From contig NZ_JAHLLW010000018.1 of assembly GCF_019426345.1 (NCBI RefSeq), forward strand, positions 1-64,000: a stretch of DNA of 64,000 nt. The letters are read 5' to 3'. Under the pieces are notes generated by a model, which worked only from the letters and a program-made list of their open reading frames with translations, was not told where the DNA came from and did no database searches. Origin of the DNA: Marinomonas lutimaris. GTDB lineage: Bacteria; Pseudomonadota; Gammaproteobacteria; Pseudomonadales; Marinomonadaceae. Of this stretch, positions 1-8,567 are shown piece by piece; position 1 is the stretch's first letter, and every line of letters starts with the position of its first letter. A program made the position numbers and the translations under genes.

Positions 1-1691
1 ATCATTGCAACACTCTGAGCGCCTAGGGCTTGATCCATTAACATGCTTTTGAAGTCGTTAGGAACTTGTGCCAATAATGCTTGAGCCTGTTCCATTGGCA
101 TGCCTTGCGCTAAAGAAGCGATAGCCGAAGGGTCAACCAACATAAAAACAGCGCTTGCTGCTTCAGGTAAGCTGCCAGATGCCATCATGTCCAAGAGTTG
201 GCTTTCTGCAATGAGATTGAATAGAGCGGGAGCCGATAGTGTTCCTAATACGATGTAAGACGCTGTTACTGGTAAGCCCATACCCAAAATTAAAGAGGCA
301 ATGGCGACTAAAACAATAGTAAAGAACAGGCTACCACCAGCCCAATTGGTAATTAACAATGAGAAGGTGTTGCCAACGCCAGTGGTACTAATGACGTTAA
401 CCACTAAACCTATACCAACCAACAGAACTGCGGTGGTAGACATGTTCTTCGCGCCTTGAGCCATAGCATCTAGAATTGCTGCTGGTCCCATCCTGTGTTT
501 GCTAGATAAAAACGATGCGGCAATAACGGCCAAAATACTGATGCCCGCAGCGTATGTTGGTGTAAATCCTTGCACCAACAGCGTGACTAAAACACCAAGT
601 GGCACAACATGATGCCAACCATCTTTGAGAACTTGTGAAATATTGACTGCATCATCGCTTTCTGTCGCGATAACCTTACTGCGTTTTGCTTCGACACGTA
701 CGAAGAAACTAACAGATAGGAAATACAATAAGGCAGGAATGGCCGCAACGCTGATGATGGTGACATACGATACTTGCGTATAGGACGCCATAATGAAAGC
801 GCCGGCACCCATAACAGGCGGCATTAATTGCCCACCTGTAGACGCTGCAGCTTCTACACCAGCGGCAAAACGTGCAGGAAACCCCGCTCTGCGCATAAGA
901 GGAATAGTGATAACACCCGTTGATACTGTGTTAGCAACGGAAGAGCCAGAAACCGAGCCCATTAGGCCTGAACCTAATACGGCTACAAAGCCGGGCCCGC
1001 CTATCATTTTGCTAGCAAGTGAGCGGGATAGATCAATAATAAAGTCACCCGCACCAGACTTAACTAAAAAGGCACCAAATAAAATAAACATGAAGACAAA
1101 GCTCCATGAGATTCTAGAGATAGAGCCGAACATACCATCGGTGCTAAAGAAACTGCGGTACAACAAGGTTTCAACACTCAGTCCTGGAAAGTTAAACATC
1201 CCACCAAGCCAACGTCCCCACAATACAACATAGGTTAACGCGACGATAATTAGAAAAGGAATAAACCAACCACTAGTGCGGCGAATTAACTCAAGAGATA
1301 ACAAGACAGCAATACTGGATACTATCCAATCCGAGGTATTGAAGGTTACACCTCTGGCGTAAAGAGCATCCTCAAAAAAAACGATGTACAGCACCATGCT
1401 AATTAGGGCGAGCACAATAGCGCTATCAAAAAACAGAGCAACTTTACTGTCTCGCCATTTAGGATTGGCTGGAATGAGTAAAGCACACAAAATACCGAAG
1501 CCTGCAAAATGAAACGCAGATACCCAGAGTTCTGGCAGAGTAGCTATGGTATTGATGTAAATGTGGGCAACAGCCAAGAAAATTGAAAGGGCAAACACAA
1601 AACGGTTTAGCCAAGGGCCAGAGCGGTGTTTGGTTTCAAAATCTTCAAGAATGATGTCTTGAGGCGCGGTTGGTTGCGATGAAGCAGTCAT
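1..1691 (-). CDS. TRAP transporter fused permease (DctQM, TAXI type), 3' end outside window
   Basis: Inner-membrane permease of a tripartite ATP-independent periplasmic transporter, expected to move an organic acid or similar solute with a sodium gradient. I read 563 codons from the ATG at 1691 leftwards without a stop. The frame is mostly hydrophobic. It has an N-terminal small-subunit-like part (about residues 1-150) followed by a DctM-like part. The DctM-like part contains GSVSGSSVANTVSTG and GGQLMPPVMGAGAF, both typical of fused 4TM/12TM permeases. It follows the TAXI binding-protein gene by 96 bases, so the two form a transporter operon. The C-terminus lies beyond the left edge. The substrate cannot be told from sequence. 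Confidence 0.9.
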   Translation of the reverse strand, partial: MTASSQPTAPQDIILEDFETKHRSGPWLNRFVFALSIFLAVAHIYINTIATLPELWVSAFHFAGFGILCALLIPANPKWRDSKVALFFDSAIVLALISMVLYIVFFEDALYARGVTFNTSDWIVSSIAVLLSLELIRRTSGWFIPFLIIVALTYVVLWGRWLGGMFNFPGLSVETLLYRSFFSTDGMFGSISRISWSFVFMFILFGAFLVKSGAGDFIIDLSRSLASKMIGGPGFVAVLGSGLMGSVSGSSVANTVSTGVITIPLMRRAGFPARFAAGVEAAASTGGQLMPPVMGAGAFIMASYTQVSYVTIISVAAIPALLYFLSVSFFVRVEAKRSKVIATESDDAVNISQVLKDGWHHVVPLGVLVTLLVQGFTPTYAAGISILAVIAASFLSSKHRMGPAAILDAMAQGAKNMSTTAVLLVGIGLVVNVISTTGVGNTFSLLITNWAGGSLFFTIVLVAIASLILGMGLPVTASYIVLGTLSAPALFNLIAESQLLDMMASGSLPEAASAVFMLVDPSAIASLAQGMPMEQAQALLAQVPNDFKSMLMDQALGAQSVAM

Positions 1692-1745
1692 AGACAGGCT
1701 ACCTTTATGTGTACAAAAAACGAATTGTGCAAAGACGCAAAGAGG

Positions 1746-1767
1746 GCGCCGTACTGATGTACGGCGC
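1746..1767 (-). promoter_or_regulatory. Intercistronic hairpin between TRAP binding protein and permease
   Basis: A perfect 9-bp stem (GCGCCGTAC / GTACGGCGC) with a 4-base loop lies 20 bases after the stop of the binding-protein gene. No long T run follows in the minus direction. It is more likely an mRNA-stabilising or partial terminator hairpin that raises binding-protein output over permease. That role is inferred. Confidence 0.5.
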
Positions 1768-1787
1768 TAGAACACGAATGAATAATG

Positions 1788-2816
1788 TTATTTTGCAATC
1801 AGGCGATCAGGTATGTTAATACCACGTTCACGGTAGTAACGAGCTGCACCTGGATGCAGTGGAACAGGTAGACCTGCAATGGCTTTTTCAATAGACATCA
1901 CGGATGTTGCTTTGTGGATAGCGCTTAAATAGGCCAAGTTTTCATAAAGTGACTTAGTTAGTTCATAAACATCTTCTTCTGATAAATCAGCACGTGTTGC
2001 AAGGAAGTTCGGCTGAGCCACTGTGTTGATGTCTTTCGTTTGACCTGGGTAAGTATTCGCTGGAATGACGTAACGGGTCCACAACTCATAGTTGCCGTTT
2101 GCCTCTTTGATTTGCTTGTCAGTGAAGTCTAATACTTTGACCTTGTCGCCCATAGAAGCATAAAGTCTAGTGACTGCGCTAACAGGAACGCCCGCTGGCG
2201 TATTCATGCCGTCAATGTTGCCATTCTGCATAGCGTCGGCACTTGCTCCATAGCCCATGTAAGCAAGAGCGAATTTATCTGGATCAATATTTAGGCCTTT
2301 AAGTTGCTGGCGACCTGAGCCTTCTGTTCCTGAGTTTTTTGTGCCGATTGAGAATTTATGGTTTGTTCCTTCAAGGCTTTTTAAATCCGACATTGTGCCT
2401 GTTTTAGTTAGATCTGTTTTTAGCACAAAATGCTCAACGTTTTGCCAAAGCATAGAAACGGAGCGCAATTCAGTTTGTTTGCCTGAGCTTTCAAATGGGC
2501 CTTCACCGTCCCAAGCCCATGCGCCGTAAAGTCCTTGTAGAATAGCGAATTGTGCTTGGTCTTCACGAAGCAGTTTGATGTTTTCGCCAGAACCCGCTGA
2601 GCTGATTGCTGAAACGGATAGGCCAAATTTAGGCTCTAGTTTTACTTTACTTAAGGTAGCAATAGCAACGCCAACAGGATAATAGGTGCCTCCTGTTGAT
2701 GCTGTTGCTAGGATGTAATTGCGATTATCTGCGGCAGATGCGCTTGATGCTGATAAAGCGATAGCAGCAGCTGTTGCGCTAGTAAGGATAGTTTTAGTAA
2801 CAAAGCCCAATTTCAT
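1788..2816 (-). CDS. TAXI family TRAP transporter solute-binding protein
   Basis: Periplasmic binding protein that captures the solute and passes it to the fused permease encoded just downstream. The 342-residue product begins with a Sec signal peptide that ends near residue 28 at SASA-ADN. The mature part starts YILATASTGGTYYPVG, the hallmark start of the TAXI (TRAP-associated extracytoplasmic immunogenic) family. Length is normal for the family (about 310-350). The ATG is preceded by AGGAGA at 8 bases. The ligand is unknown; glutamate/glutarate-like ligands are known for some TAXI proteins, but nothing here decides it. Confidence 0.92.
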   Translation of the reverse strand: MKLGFVTKTILTSATAAAIALSASSASAADNRNYILATASTGGTYYPVGVAIATLSKVKLEPKFGLSVSAISSAGSGENIKLLREDQAQFAILQGLYGAWAWDGEGPFESSGKQTELRSVSMLWQNVEHFVLKTDLTKTGTMSDLKSLEGTNHKFSIGTKNSGTEGSGRQQLKGLNIDPDKFALAYMGYGASADAMQNGNIDGMNTPAGVPVSAVTRLYASMGDKVKVLDFTDKQIKEANGNYELWTRYVIPANTYPGQTKDINTVAQPNFLATRADLSEEDVYELTKSLYENLAYLSAIHKATSVMSIEKAIAGLPVPLHPGAARYYRERGINIPDRLIAK

Positions 2817-3098
2817 ATTATTTTTCTCCTATTGATGGGGTTGGTTACATAATCTAAAGCGATTATCATGCCAAATATATAACTTATTGATATATATTGT
2901 TTTTATTTTAAGTTTGGTGTTTTTTTACTTTTTTTATACACATATGCGCTATTTATTGCTTATGGTTGACGTTTCGCTATCGGCAATAAATTGCTCATCA
3001 TGTAAGTGAGTAAAAACCAAGACTAACATGCTATTTTGTAGCATATCGTTTTATAGTATGAGCAAAATGTTGCCGATGGACTCGAGGTGAGAAAAATA
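2817..3098. other. Intergenic region between divergent TRAP and HAD genes
   Basis: About 280 bases, very AT-rich around 2870-2945, separating divergently transcribed genes, so it should hold both promoters. I see no clear operator, terminator or small gene. Confidence 0.4.
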
Positions 3099-3719
3099 AT
3101 GACACAAGATCATAATATTCGTGTTGTATTGTTTGATTTGGGAAATGTCTTAGTGGATTTAGGCGATATTTCTGAAATGCATGCTATGTTGAATACGCAA
3201 GGTGAGGAATCTGAAGTTTGGTTGCAGTGGTTAAAATCATCGACAGTCGCTGCGTTTGACTCAGGTAAAATTACTTTTGATCAGTTTGCCGATCGCTTAC
3301 TAAAAGAGGTTGGTAGTAATATAGATAAAGAAGCATTTAAAACGTCTTTTAAGGCGTGGCCAAGAGGTTTGTTTGCTGGTGCGCTTGAGTTAGTTGAGTC
3401 AGTGAAGCCTGAATATCATCGTGCTATCTTATCTAATACGAATGCCGCTCATTGGCCAAGGTTAATGGATGAAATGGCCTTGGCTGGTAAATTTCACAGT
3501 TATTACGCGTCACATTTAGTGGGGCACGTAAAACCAGATGAAGCGATTTATCATCATGTGATTCGTAATTTACAGGTTGCACCCGAGCAAATTCTGTTTA
3601 TTGATGATAATCAGATCAATATTGATACGGCTAATGCGCTGGGTATGAAAGCATTTCGGGTTAAAGGAATAAAAGAAGCACGTCTTGTGCTTCATCAACA
3701 TGGGGTGTTGTCCAGCTAG
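3099..3719 (+). CDS. HAD superfamily hydrolase (HAD-IA type)
   Basis: Cytoplasmic haloacid-dehalogenase-like hydrolase, probably a phosphatase of unknown substrate. Motif I is VVLFDLGNVLVD near the N-terminus: the first Asp is the usual nucleophile, and Gly replaces the common second Asp. Motif II is AILSNTNAAHW, the Lys is in GHVKPDEAIY, and motif IV is ILFIDDNQINIDTA. I start at the ATG at 3099 because GAGGTGAG lies 7 bases upstream; an in-frame GTG at 3087 falls inside that ribosome-binding site. The length of about 206 residues fits the YihX/HAD-IA group. It stands alone upstream of a methyltransferase gene. Confidence 0.85.
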   Translation: MTQDHNIRVVLFDLGNVLVDLGDISEMHAMLNTQGEESEVWLQWLKSSTVAAFDSGKITFDQFADRLLKEVGSNIDKEAFKTSFKAWPRGLFAGALELVESVKPEYHRAILSNTNAAHWPRLMDEMALAGKFHSYYASHLVGHVKPDEAIYHHVIRNLQVAPEQILFIDDNQINIDTANALGMKAFRVKGIKEARLVLHQHGVLSS

Positions 3720-3782
3720 ATTATTGGCTGATAACAGCAATAGAATTGCTTGAAGCCTTAAATTAAGCTGTTGAGGTATAAA

Positions 3783-4559
3783 ATGCTATTTGGTCTAGGG
3801 GGCTCTATGCGTACTTTTGATGGGCAATCTTCTACTAGTTATTCACGGACTCGGCCTATGTATCCGGCTGAGCTTTATTATTGGTTATCCCAGCAAGTGC
3901 CTTCATCAAGTGTCGTGTGGGATTGTGCCTGTGGTACGGGTCAGGCTTCTGTTGACCTTGCTGCGTATTTTGATCGTGTAGAAGCGTCTGATATTAGTGA
4001 GTCTCAAGTGACCGCAGCGACGCCTCATCGCAAAGTAAACTATCAAGTTTTTCCTGCCGAAAAGACGCTTTACCCTGATCATTATTTTGATGTTGTGTGT
4101 GTAGCTCATGCGCTGCATTGGTTTAATCTAGAGGCTTTCTGGGCTGAACTTAAACGCGTATTAAAGCCGGGTGGAATGTTTGTTTGCTGGGGTTACAATT
4201 GGTTGCAAGTAGGGAAGGCTGAAGACAAGGCGATTGCTGAGTCAGTACTACCGCATCTGGAAACCTATTGGCCAGCAGAAAGTCGTTTATTATGGAATCA
4301 ATATCGCGATATTAAATTTCCGTTTGAATTAATTGACGTTCCAGCATTTGAGCTGAGCTGTCATTGGTCGGTCACGCAAACGCTGGATTTCATTCGAACT
4401 TGGTCGGCGTCTCAATTGCGTATACAAGAATGTGGCGATGATTTTCTATTAGATGCATCACCTATTATCCGTGACGCATGGTCTGAGCCTGCGAAGAAAC
4501 AAGAAATACATCTACCATTTTTTGTAAAAGCAGGGCGTTTTGCTGAGGCGAATAATTAG
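3783..4559 (+). CDS. Class I SAM-dependent methyltransferase (Methyltransf_11 type)
   Basis: Predicted small-molecule methyltransferase. The N-terminus carries FDGQSSTSYSRTRPMYP, typical of this family. Next comes the SAM-binding glycine-rich strand VWDCACGTGQASVDLA, then the acidic strand end VEASDIS. The post-I region reads FDVVCVAHALHWF, followed by RVLKPGGMFVCW. Two starts are possible, ATG 3783 (GAGGT 5 bases upstream) and ATG 3807 (AGGGGG upstream). I chose the first; the family alignment begins at the second. Substrate unknown. Confidence 0.82.
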   Translation: MLFGLGGSMRTFDGQSSTSYSRTRPMYPAELYYWLSQQVPSSSVVWDCACGTGQASVDLAAYFDRVEASDISESQVTAATPHRKVNYQVFPAEKTLYPDHYFDVVCVAHALHWFNLEAFWAELKRVLKPGGMFVCWGYNWLQVGKAEDKAIAESVLPHLETYWPAESRLLWNQYRDIKFPFELIDVPAFELSCHWSVTQTLDFIRTWSASQLRIQECGDDFLLDASPIIRDAWSEPAKKQEIHLPFFVKAGRFAEANN

Positions 4560-4679
4560 ATGCTTAAATGAATAGTCTCAATAAGGCTTCCCAATAAGAC
4601 TAAAGTGGAATAGATCGGGACGTCTAGCGGGTTATAGTAGTTCAGCATCCGAATAACAAATTTAACAATGGAGCGGGTT

Positions 4680-6638
4680 ATGAAGTCATTATATAGCGCA
4701 ACCTCAAATGAGGCGGCAAAAAATGCCAATGTCAGTCAAGCAGAATTTGAAAAACGCTATCAAGAATCGATTGAAAACCCAGACGAATTTTGGGGTAAAG
4801 AAGGGAAGCGTTTAGATTGGTTTAAACCTTATACCAAGGTTAAAAACACCTCGTTCAAACGCGGTGAAGTCAACATTAAATGGTTTGAAGACGGTGAGCT
4901 GAATGTGGCTTATAACTGCATAGATCGTCACCTAGCCAGCTCAGCAGATAAAGTCGCTTATTATTGTGAAGGCGACAAAGAAAACGACGAGAAAGTCGCG
5001 ATTACCTATCAAACATTGCATGATGAAGTCGGGCGTTTAGCCAATCTATTAAAGCGTCAGGGCGTCCAAAAGGGCGACCGCGTTGCCATCTACATGCCGA
5101 TGATTCCACAAGCTGTTTACGCTATGTTGGCCTGTGCTCGCATTGGTGCGATTCACTCTGTTATTTTTGGTGGCTTTTCTGCCCATGCTATCGCTGACCG
5201 TTTAAACGATTGTGAAGTGAAGCTTGTTATTACCGCGGACGAAGGTCGTCGTGCAGGCAACACTATTCCCCTTAAACACAATGTTGATATGGCGCTGAAT
5301 AACAATGCTTGCCCATCGGTTGAAAGCGTTGTTGTTTATCGTTACACCAAAAAAGATGTGCCTTGGTTTGATGGGCGTGATTTGGATTGGGCGGTTGAAG
5401 TAGAGAATGAAAGTACTGAATGTCCAGCAGAACGAATGAATGCAGAAGACCCGCTTTTTATTCTTTATACTTCTGGTTCAACCGGTAAGCCAAAAGGTGT
5501 GGTGCACACAACAGGCGGATATTTAGTATACGCTTCGTTAACTCATGAATTAGTATTTGATCTCAAACCAGATGATATTTATTGGTGTGCGGCTGATGTA
5601 GGTTGGATTACTGGCCATAGCTATATGGTTTATGGGCCACTTGCTAATGGTGCGACGAGCATTTTATTTGAAGGTGTACCAACGTATCCGGATTCTGGTC
5701 GTATTGGCCGAGTTGTAGACAAATTTGGCGTGACTCTTTTGTACACTGCGCCAACGGCAATTCGTGCTTTGATGGCAAAAGGTGATGAAGCGACTCGTTC
5801 AAGTAAGCGTGATTCTCTGCGAGTATTGGGGAGTGTTGGTGAGCCAATCAATCCAGAAGCTTGGTCTTGGTATTACAACGAAATTGGTAATGCTTCTTGT
5901 CCGATTGTTGATACATGGTGGCAAACAGAGACTGGCGGCATGATGATGACGCCGCGTATTGTTCAAGGTGATATCAAACCGGGTTCATGTACTGGTCCTT
6001 TATATGGTGTGCAGCCAGCTTTGGTTGATGCACAAGGTGTTTTGCAAGAAGAGCAGGGTGTTTTAGTAGAGGGCGGTTTGGTTATTACGGATTCTTGGCC
6101 TGGTCAGGCGCGAACAGTGTATGGTGATCATGAACGTTTCGAACAAACTTATTTTAGTACTTTCGAAGGCATGTATTTCACTGGTGACGGTGCTTCGCGA
6201 GATGCGGATGGTCATTATTGGATCACTGGACGTATGGATGATGTATTGAATGTATCGGGACATCGCCTAGGAACTGCTGAAATTGAAAGTGCACTGGTTG
6301 CTCACCCTTCTGTCGCTGAAGCGGCTATCGTGGGCTACCCTCATGATATTAAAGGGCAAGGCATTTATGTTTATGTTAGTGCCATTGCTGGTGTGATTCC
6401 AGATGAAGAGTTGACTAAGTCATTGAAGCAGTTTGTTCGACAAGAAATTGGGCCTATTGCTACACCAGATCTTATTCAGTGGGCCAGCAAAGGCTTACCG
6501 AAAACACGATCAGGTAAAATCATGCGTCGTATTTTAAGAAAGATCGCCGCAAACGAACATGATCAATTAGGTGATACAAGTACATTAGCTGATCCAAGTG
6601 TGGTTGATGATTTAATCGAAAACCGTTTAAATGTGTAA
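4680..6638 (+). CDS. acs: Acetyl-CoA synthetase (acetate-CoA ligase, AMP-forming)
   Basis: Activates acetate to acetyl-CoA through acetyl-AMP, the high-affinity route for acetate use. The 652-residue product has the adenylate-forming P-loop [14 protein letters not shown] near residue 262, the acetate-site motif WWQTETGG, and the C-terminal [12 protein letters not shown]. The lysine in that last motif (about residue 613) is the residue acetylated in the family to switch the enzyme off. I chose ATG 4680 because GGAG lies 6 bases upstream, rather than the in-frame ATG 4668. A response-regulator gene follows by 28 bases, which suggests linked control of acetate metabolism. Confidence 0.96.
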   Translation: MKSLYSATSNEAAKNANVSQAEFEKRYQESIENPDEFWGKEGKRLDWFKPYTKVKNTSFKRGEVNIKWFEDGELNVAYNCIDRHLASSADKVAYYCEGDKENDEKVAITYQTLHDEVGRLANLLKRQGVQKGDRVAIYMPMIPQAVYAMLACARIGAIHSVIFGGFSAHAIADRLNDCEVKLVITADEGRRAGNTIPLKHNVDMALNNNACPSVESVVVYRYTKKDVPWFDGRDLDWAVEVENESTECPAERMNAEDPLFILYTSGSTGKPKGVVHTTGGYLVYASLTHELVFDLKPDDIYWCAADVGWITGHSYMVYGPLANGATSILFEGVPTYPDSGRIGRVVDKFGVTLLYTAPTAIRALMAKGDEATRSSKRDSLRVLGSVGEPINPEAWSWYYNEIGNASCPIVDTWWQTETGGMMMTPRIVQGDIKPGSCTGPLYGVQPALVDAQGVLQEEQGVLVEGGLVITDSWPGQARTVYGDHERFEQTYFSTFEGMYFTGDGASRDADGHYWITGRMDDVLNVSGHRLGTAEIESALVAHPSVAEAAIVGYPHDIKGQGIYVYVSAIAGVIPDEELTKSLKQFVRQEIGPIATPDLIQWASKGLPKTRSGKIMRRILRKIAANEHDQLGDTSTLADPSVVDDLIENRLNV

Positions 6639-6666
6639 AGGTTTACATATTTAAAAAGGATACACA

Positions 6667-7314
6667 GTGATTTCACTTGTTATCGCGGATGATCATCCCT
6701 TGTTCCGTAGTGCGCTATGTGGTGCATTACGGGCAGAGATTGAGGGTATTGTCATAGTCGAATCCCATGATTTGGATTCGACTTTGCAATGTTTAGAAAA
6801 TGTAAGTGATCTGGATTTGCTGCTGTTGGATTTAAATATGCCCGGTAGTGGCGAATTGTATGGATTGATCCGAATTCGTAAGGACTTTCCTGATGTGCCT
6901 GTGGCAGTTATTTCCGGCAGTGAAGACAGTGTGATGGTTGCCAAGGTAATTGATGCTGGCGCTTTGGGCTTTATTCCTAAAACGAGTGAGCCTGCAACTT
7001 ATGCCAAGGCGATTCATGCTATTTTGGCTGGAGACATTTGGCTACCTGAAGATCTTAGGCAAGCTGTTGCCAACCAACCTAAGCCTGATTTATCAATGCA
7101 GCATAAAGTGACAGAGCTGACACCTCAGCAATACAAGGTTCTTTGTTATTTGCATGAAGGTCTGCTAAATAAGCAAATAGCTTATGAGTTGTCTATTTCT
7201 GAAGCCACTGTGAAAGCGCATATAACGGCGATTTTTCGTAAGCTAGAAATTAATAACAGAACGCAAGCGGTATTGGTGGCAAGTGATTTGAAGTTGCAGA
7301 TGACCACAACGTAA
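6667..7314 (+). CDS. LuxR-family response regulator (NarL type), linked to acs
   Basis: DNA-binding two-component regulator of 215 residues with a GTG start and AAGGA 6 bases upstream. The receiver domain (1-120) has the acidic pair in VIADDHPLF, the phosphoacceptor Asp in LLLLDLNMPG, and the conserved Lys in GFIPKTSEP. A LuxR/GerE helix-turn-helix occupies about 145-205 (LTPQQYKVLCYLHEGLLNKQIAYEL). It sits immediately after acs. Related regulators (ErdR/AgmR, CrbR) control acetate and alcohol metabolism in other gammaproteobacteria, so control of acs is plausible. No histidine kinase gene is adjacent. Confidence 0.9.
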   Translation: MISLVIADDHPLFRSALCGALRAEIEGIVIVESHDLDSTLQCLENVSDLDLLLLDLNMPGSGELYGLIRIRKDFPDVPVAVISGSEDSVMVAKVIDAGALGFIPKTSEPATYAKAIHAILAGDIWLPEDLRQAVANQPKPDLSMQHKVTELTPQQYKVLCYLHEGLLNKQIAYELSISEATVKAHITAIFRKLEINNRTQAVLVASDLKLQMTTT

Positions 7315-7316
7315 CA

Positions 7317-7586
7317 TTACTTCTTTTCTTTTTTAATCAGATCTTTTTCTATTTTTTCGTTTTTACAGTGGCATGAGTCTGGAACTGGGTCCATTCCACC
7401 TTCGTGCCATGGATGGCATTTAGACAACCTTTTTAAACCTAGATACACACCTTTAACAATCCCAAATCGCTCAATTGCTTGGATCATATAGTGAGAGCAG
7501 CTAGGATAAAAGCGACAGTTATTCCCCAGTAATGGACTAATTAAAAGTTGGTAGCCTTTTACTATTAATATGAAGATTCTTTTCAT
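7317..7586 (-). CDS. yidD: Membrane protein insertion efficiency factor YidD
   Basis: Small amphipathic protein that assists YidC-dependent insertion of inner-membrane proteins. The 89-residue product contains the family core [19 protein letters not shown], then [19 protein letters not shown] with DPVP after it. The three cysteines are in their usual places. It is convergent with the response regulator, with 2 bases between stop codons. In most relatives yidD sits with rpmH-rnpA-yidC; here it is detached from that cluster. Confidence 0.93.
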   Translation of the reverse strand: MKRIFILIVKGYQLLISPLLGNNCRFYPSCSHYMIQAIERFGIVKGVYLGLKRLSKCHPWHEGGMDPVPDSCHCKNEKIEKDLIKKEKK

Positions 7587-7698
7587 GTGCCACTTGTCTA
7601 GTGAATGATTGGATGACTATCGCGTTATGTCATTTTTGTGTAAATAGTAACGTCTATTTGTTACTGTAGCGGAAATATATCACAGAATCGATTCTACT

Positions 7699-8565
7699 AT
7701 GCCAGATCAACATCTTACTCTTGATGCAATGCAGATTGTTGCTTATCAAGGCGAGCCCGGAGCCTACTCGCATCTTGCTTGCAAACACACCTTTCCTGAT
7801 TGGACCAGCATTCACTGTGCGACCTTTGTTGATGCGTTACAAATGGTGGAGCGAGGTGATGCTTATTACGCCATGATTCCTGTTGAAAATTCAACGGCAG
7901 GGCGGGTTGAAGAAATTTATCGGGAACTAAAACGCACACAGTTGTATGTAGTGAAAGAGCATTTCGAACCAGTGAATCATTGTTTGATTGCTCGTCACTC
8001 TATGTCCATTGAGCAAATTACTCGAATCGGCAGTCACCCTCAGGCGTTGGCGCAATGTGATACTAATATCAAGGCGTTAGGGGCGAAAAGCCAAGCTATG
8101 TATGATACCGCTGGGGCCGCCAAGCATATTGCTGAATTTGATGAGCCTGGGTTGGCAGTGATCTCATCTGAATTGGCCGCAGAGCTTTATGGTCTAAATG
8201 TCCTGAAAACTTTTTTTAATGACACTGTAGGCAATACCACTCGCTTTTTGGTGTTTGCTCGTCAGCAAAAAATGCCAGTCTATGAAGACGATAAAACCTA
8301 TATCACTTCTTTTATGTTTCGAGTACGAAACATCCCAGCAGCACTTTATAAAGCAATGGGTGGTTTTGCGACTCAGGGTATTAACATGCTGAAGTTGGAA
8401 AGTTATATGGTGAATGGTAATTTCACCGCGACTCAGTTTTACGTGGATGTTGAAGCACATTTTCAATCTTCCTCTATGCAGGCTGCACTAGAAGAATTGC
8501 GTTTTTTTTCAGAAGAGGTGCGCATATTAGGAACCTATTTGGCAGATGGGTATAGGTTGAAATAA
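7699..8565 (+). CDS. pheA: Prephenate dehydratase, monofunctional with ACT domain
   Basis: Converts prephenate to phenylpyruvate in phenylalanine synthesis. The 288-residue protein has the catalytic PDT domain at about 12-190, starting YQGEPGAYSHLA and ending with the catalytic TRF in NTTRFLVFAR (about 179-188). An ACT domain follows, with ESYMV near 234 in place of the usual ESRP phenylalanine-binding motif. There is no chorismate mutase domain, unlike the fused P-protein of E. coli. The start at 7699 is the ATG listed; an in-frame ATG at 7729 sits just before the family's usual first residues. The TonB receptor gene begins 2 bases after the stop. Confidence 0.92.
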   Translation: MPDQHLTLDAMQIVAYQGEPGAYSHLACKHTFPDWTSIHCATFVDALQMVERGDAYYAMIPVENSTAGRVEEIYRELKRTQLYVVKEHFEPVNHCLIARHSMSIEQITRIGSHPQALAQCDTNIKALGAKSQAMYDTAGAAKHIAEFDEPGLAVISSELAAELYGLNVLKTFFNDTVGNTTRFLVFARQQKMPVYEDDKTYITSFMFRVRNIPAALYKAMGGFATQGINMLKLESYMVNGNFTATQFYVDVEAHFQSSSMQAALEELRFFSEEVRILGTYLADGYRLK

Positions 8566-8567
8566 CA

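Noticed and set aside
793-1233. 146-codon plus-strand ORF within the TRAP permease region
   Set aside because: The minus-strand frame has unmistakable TRAP permease motifs over the same bases; the plus frame is a shadow.
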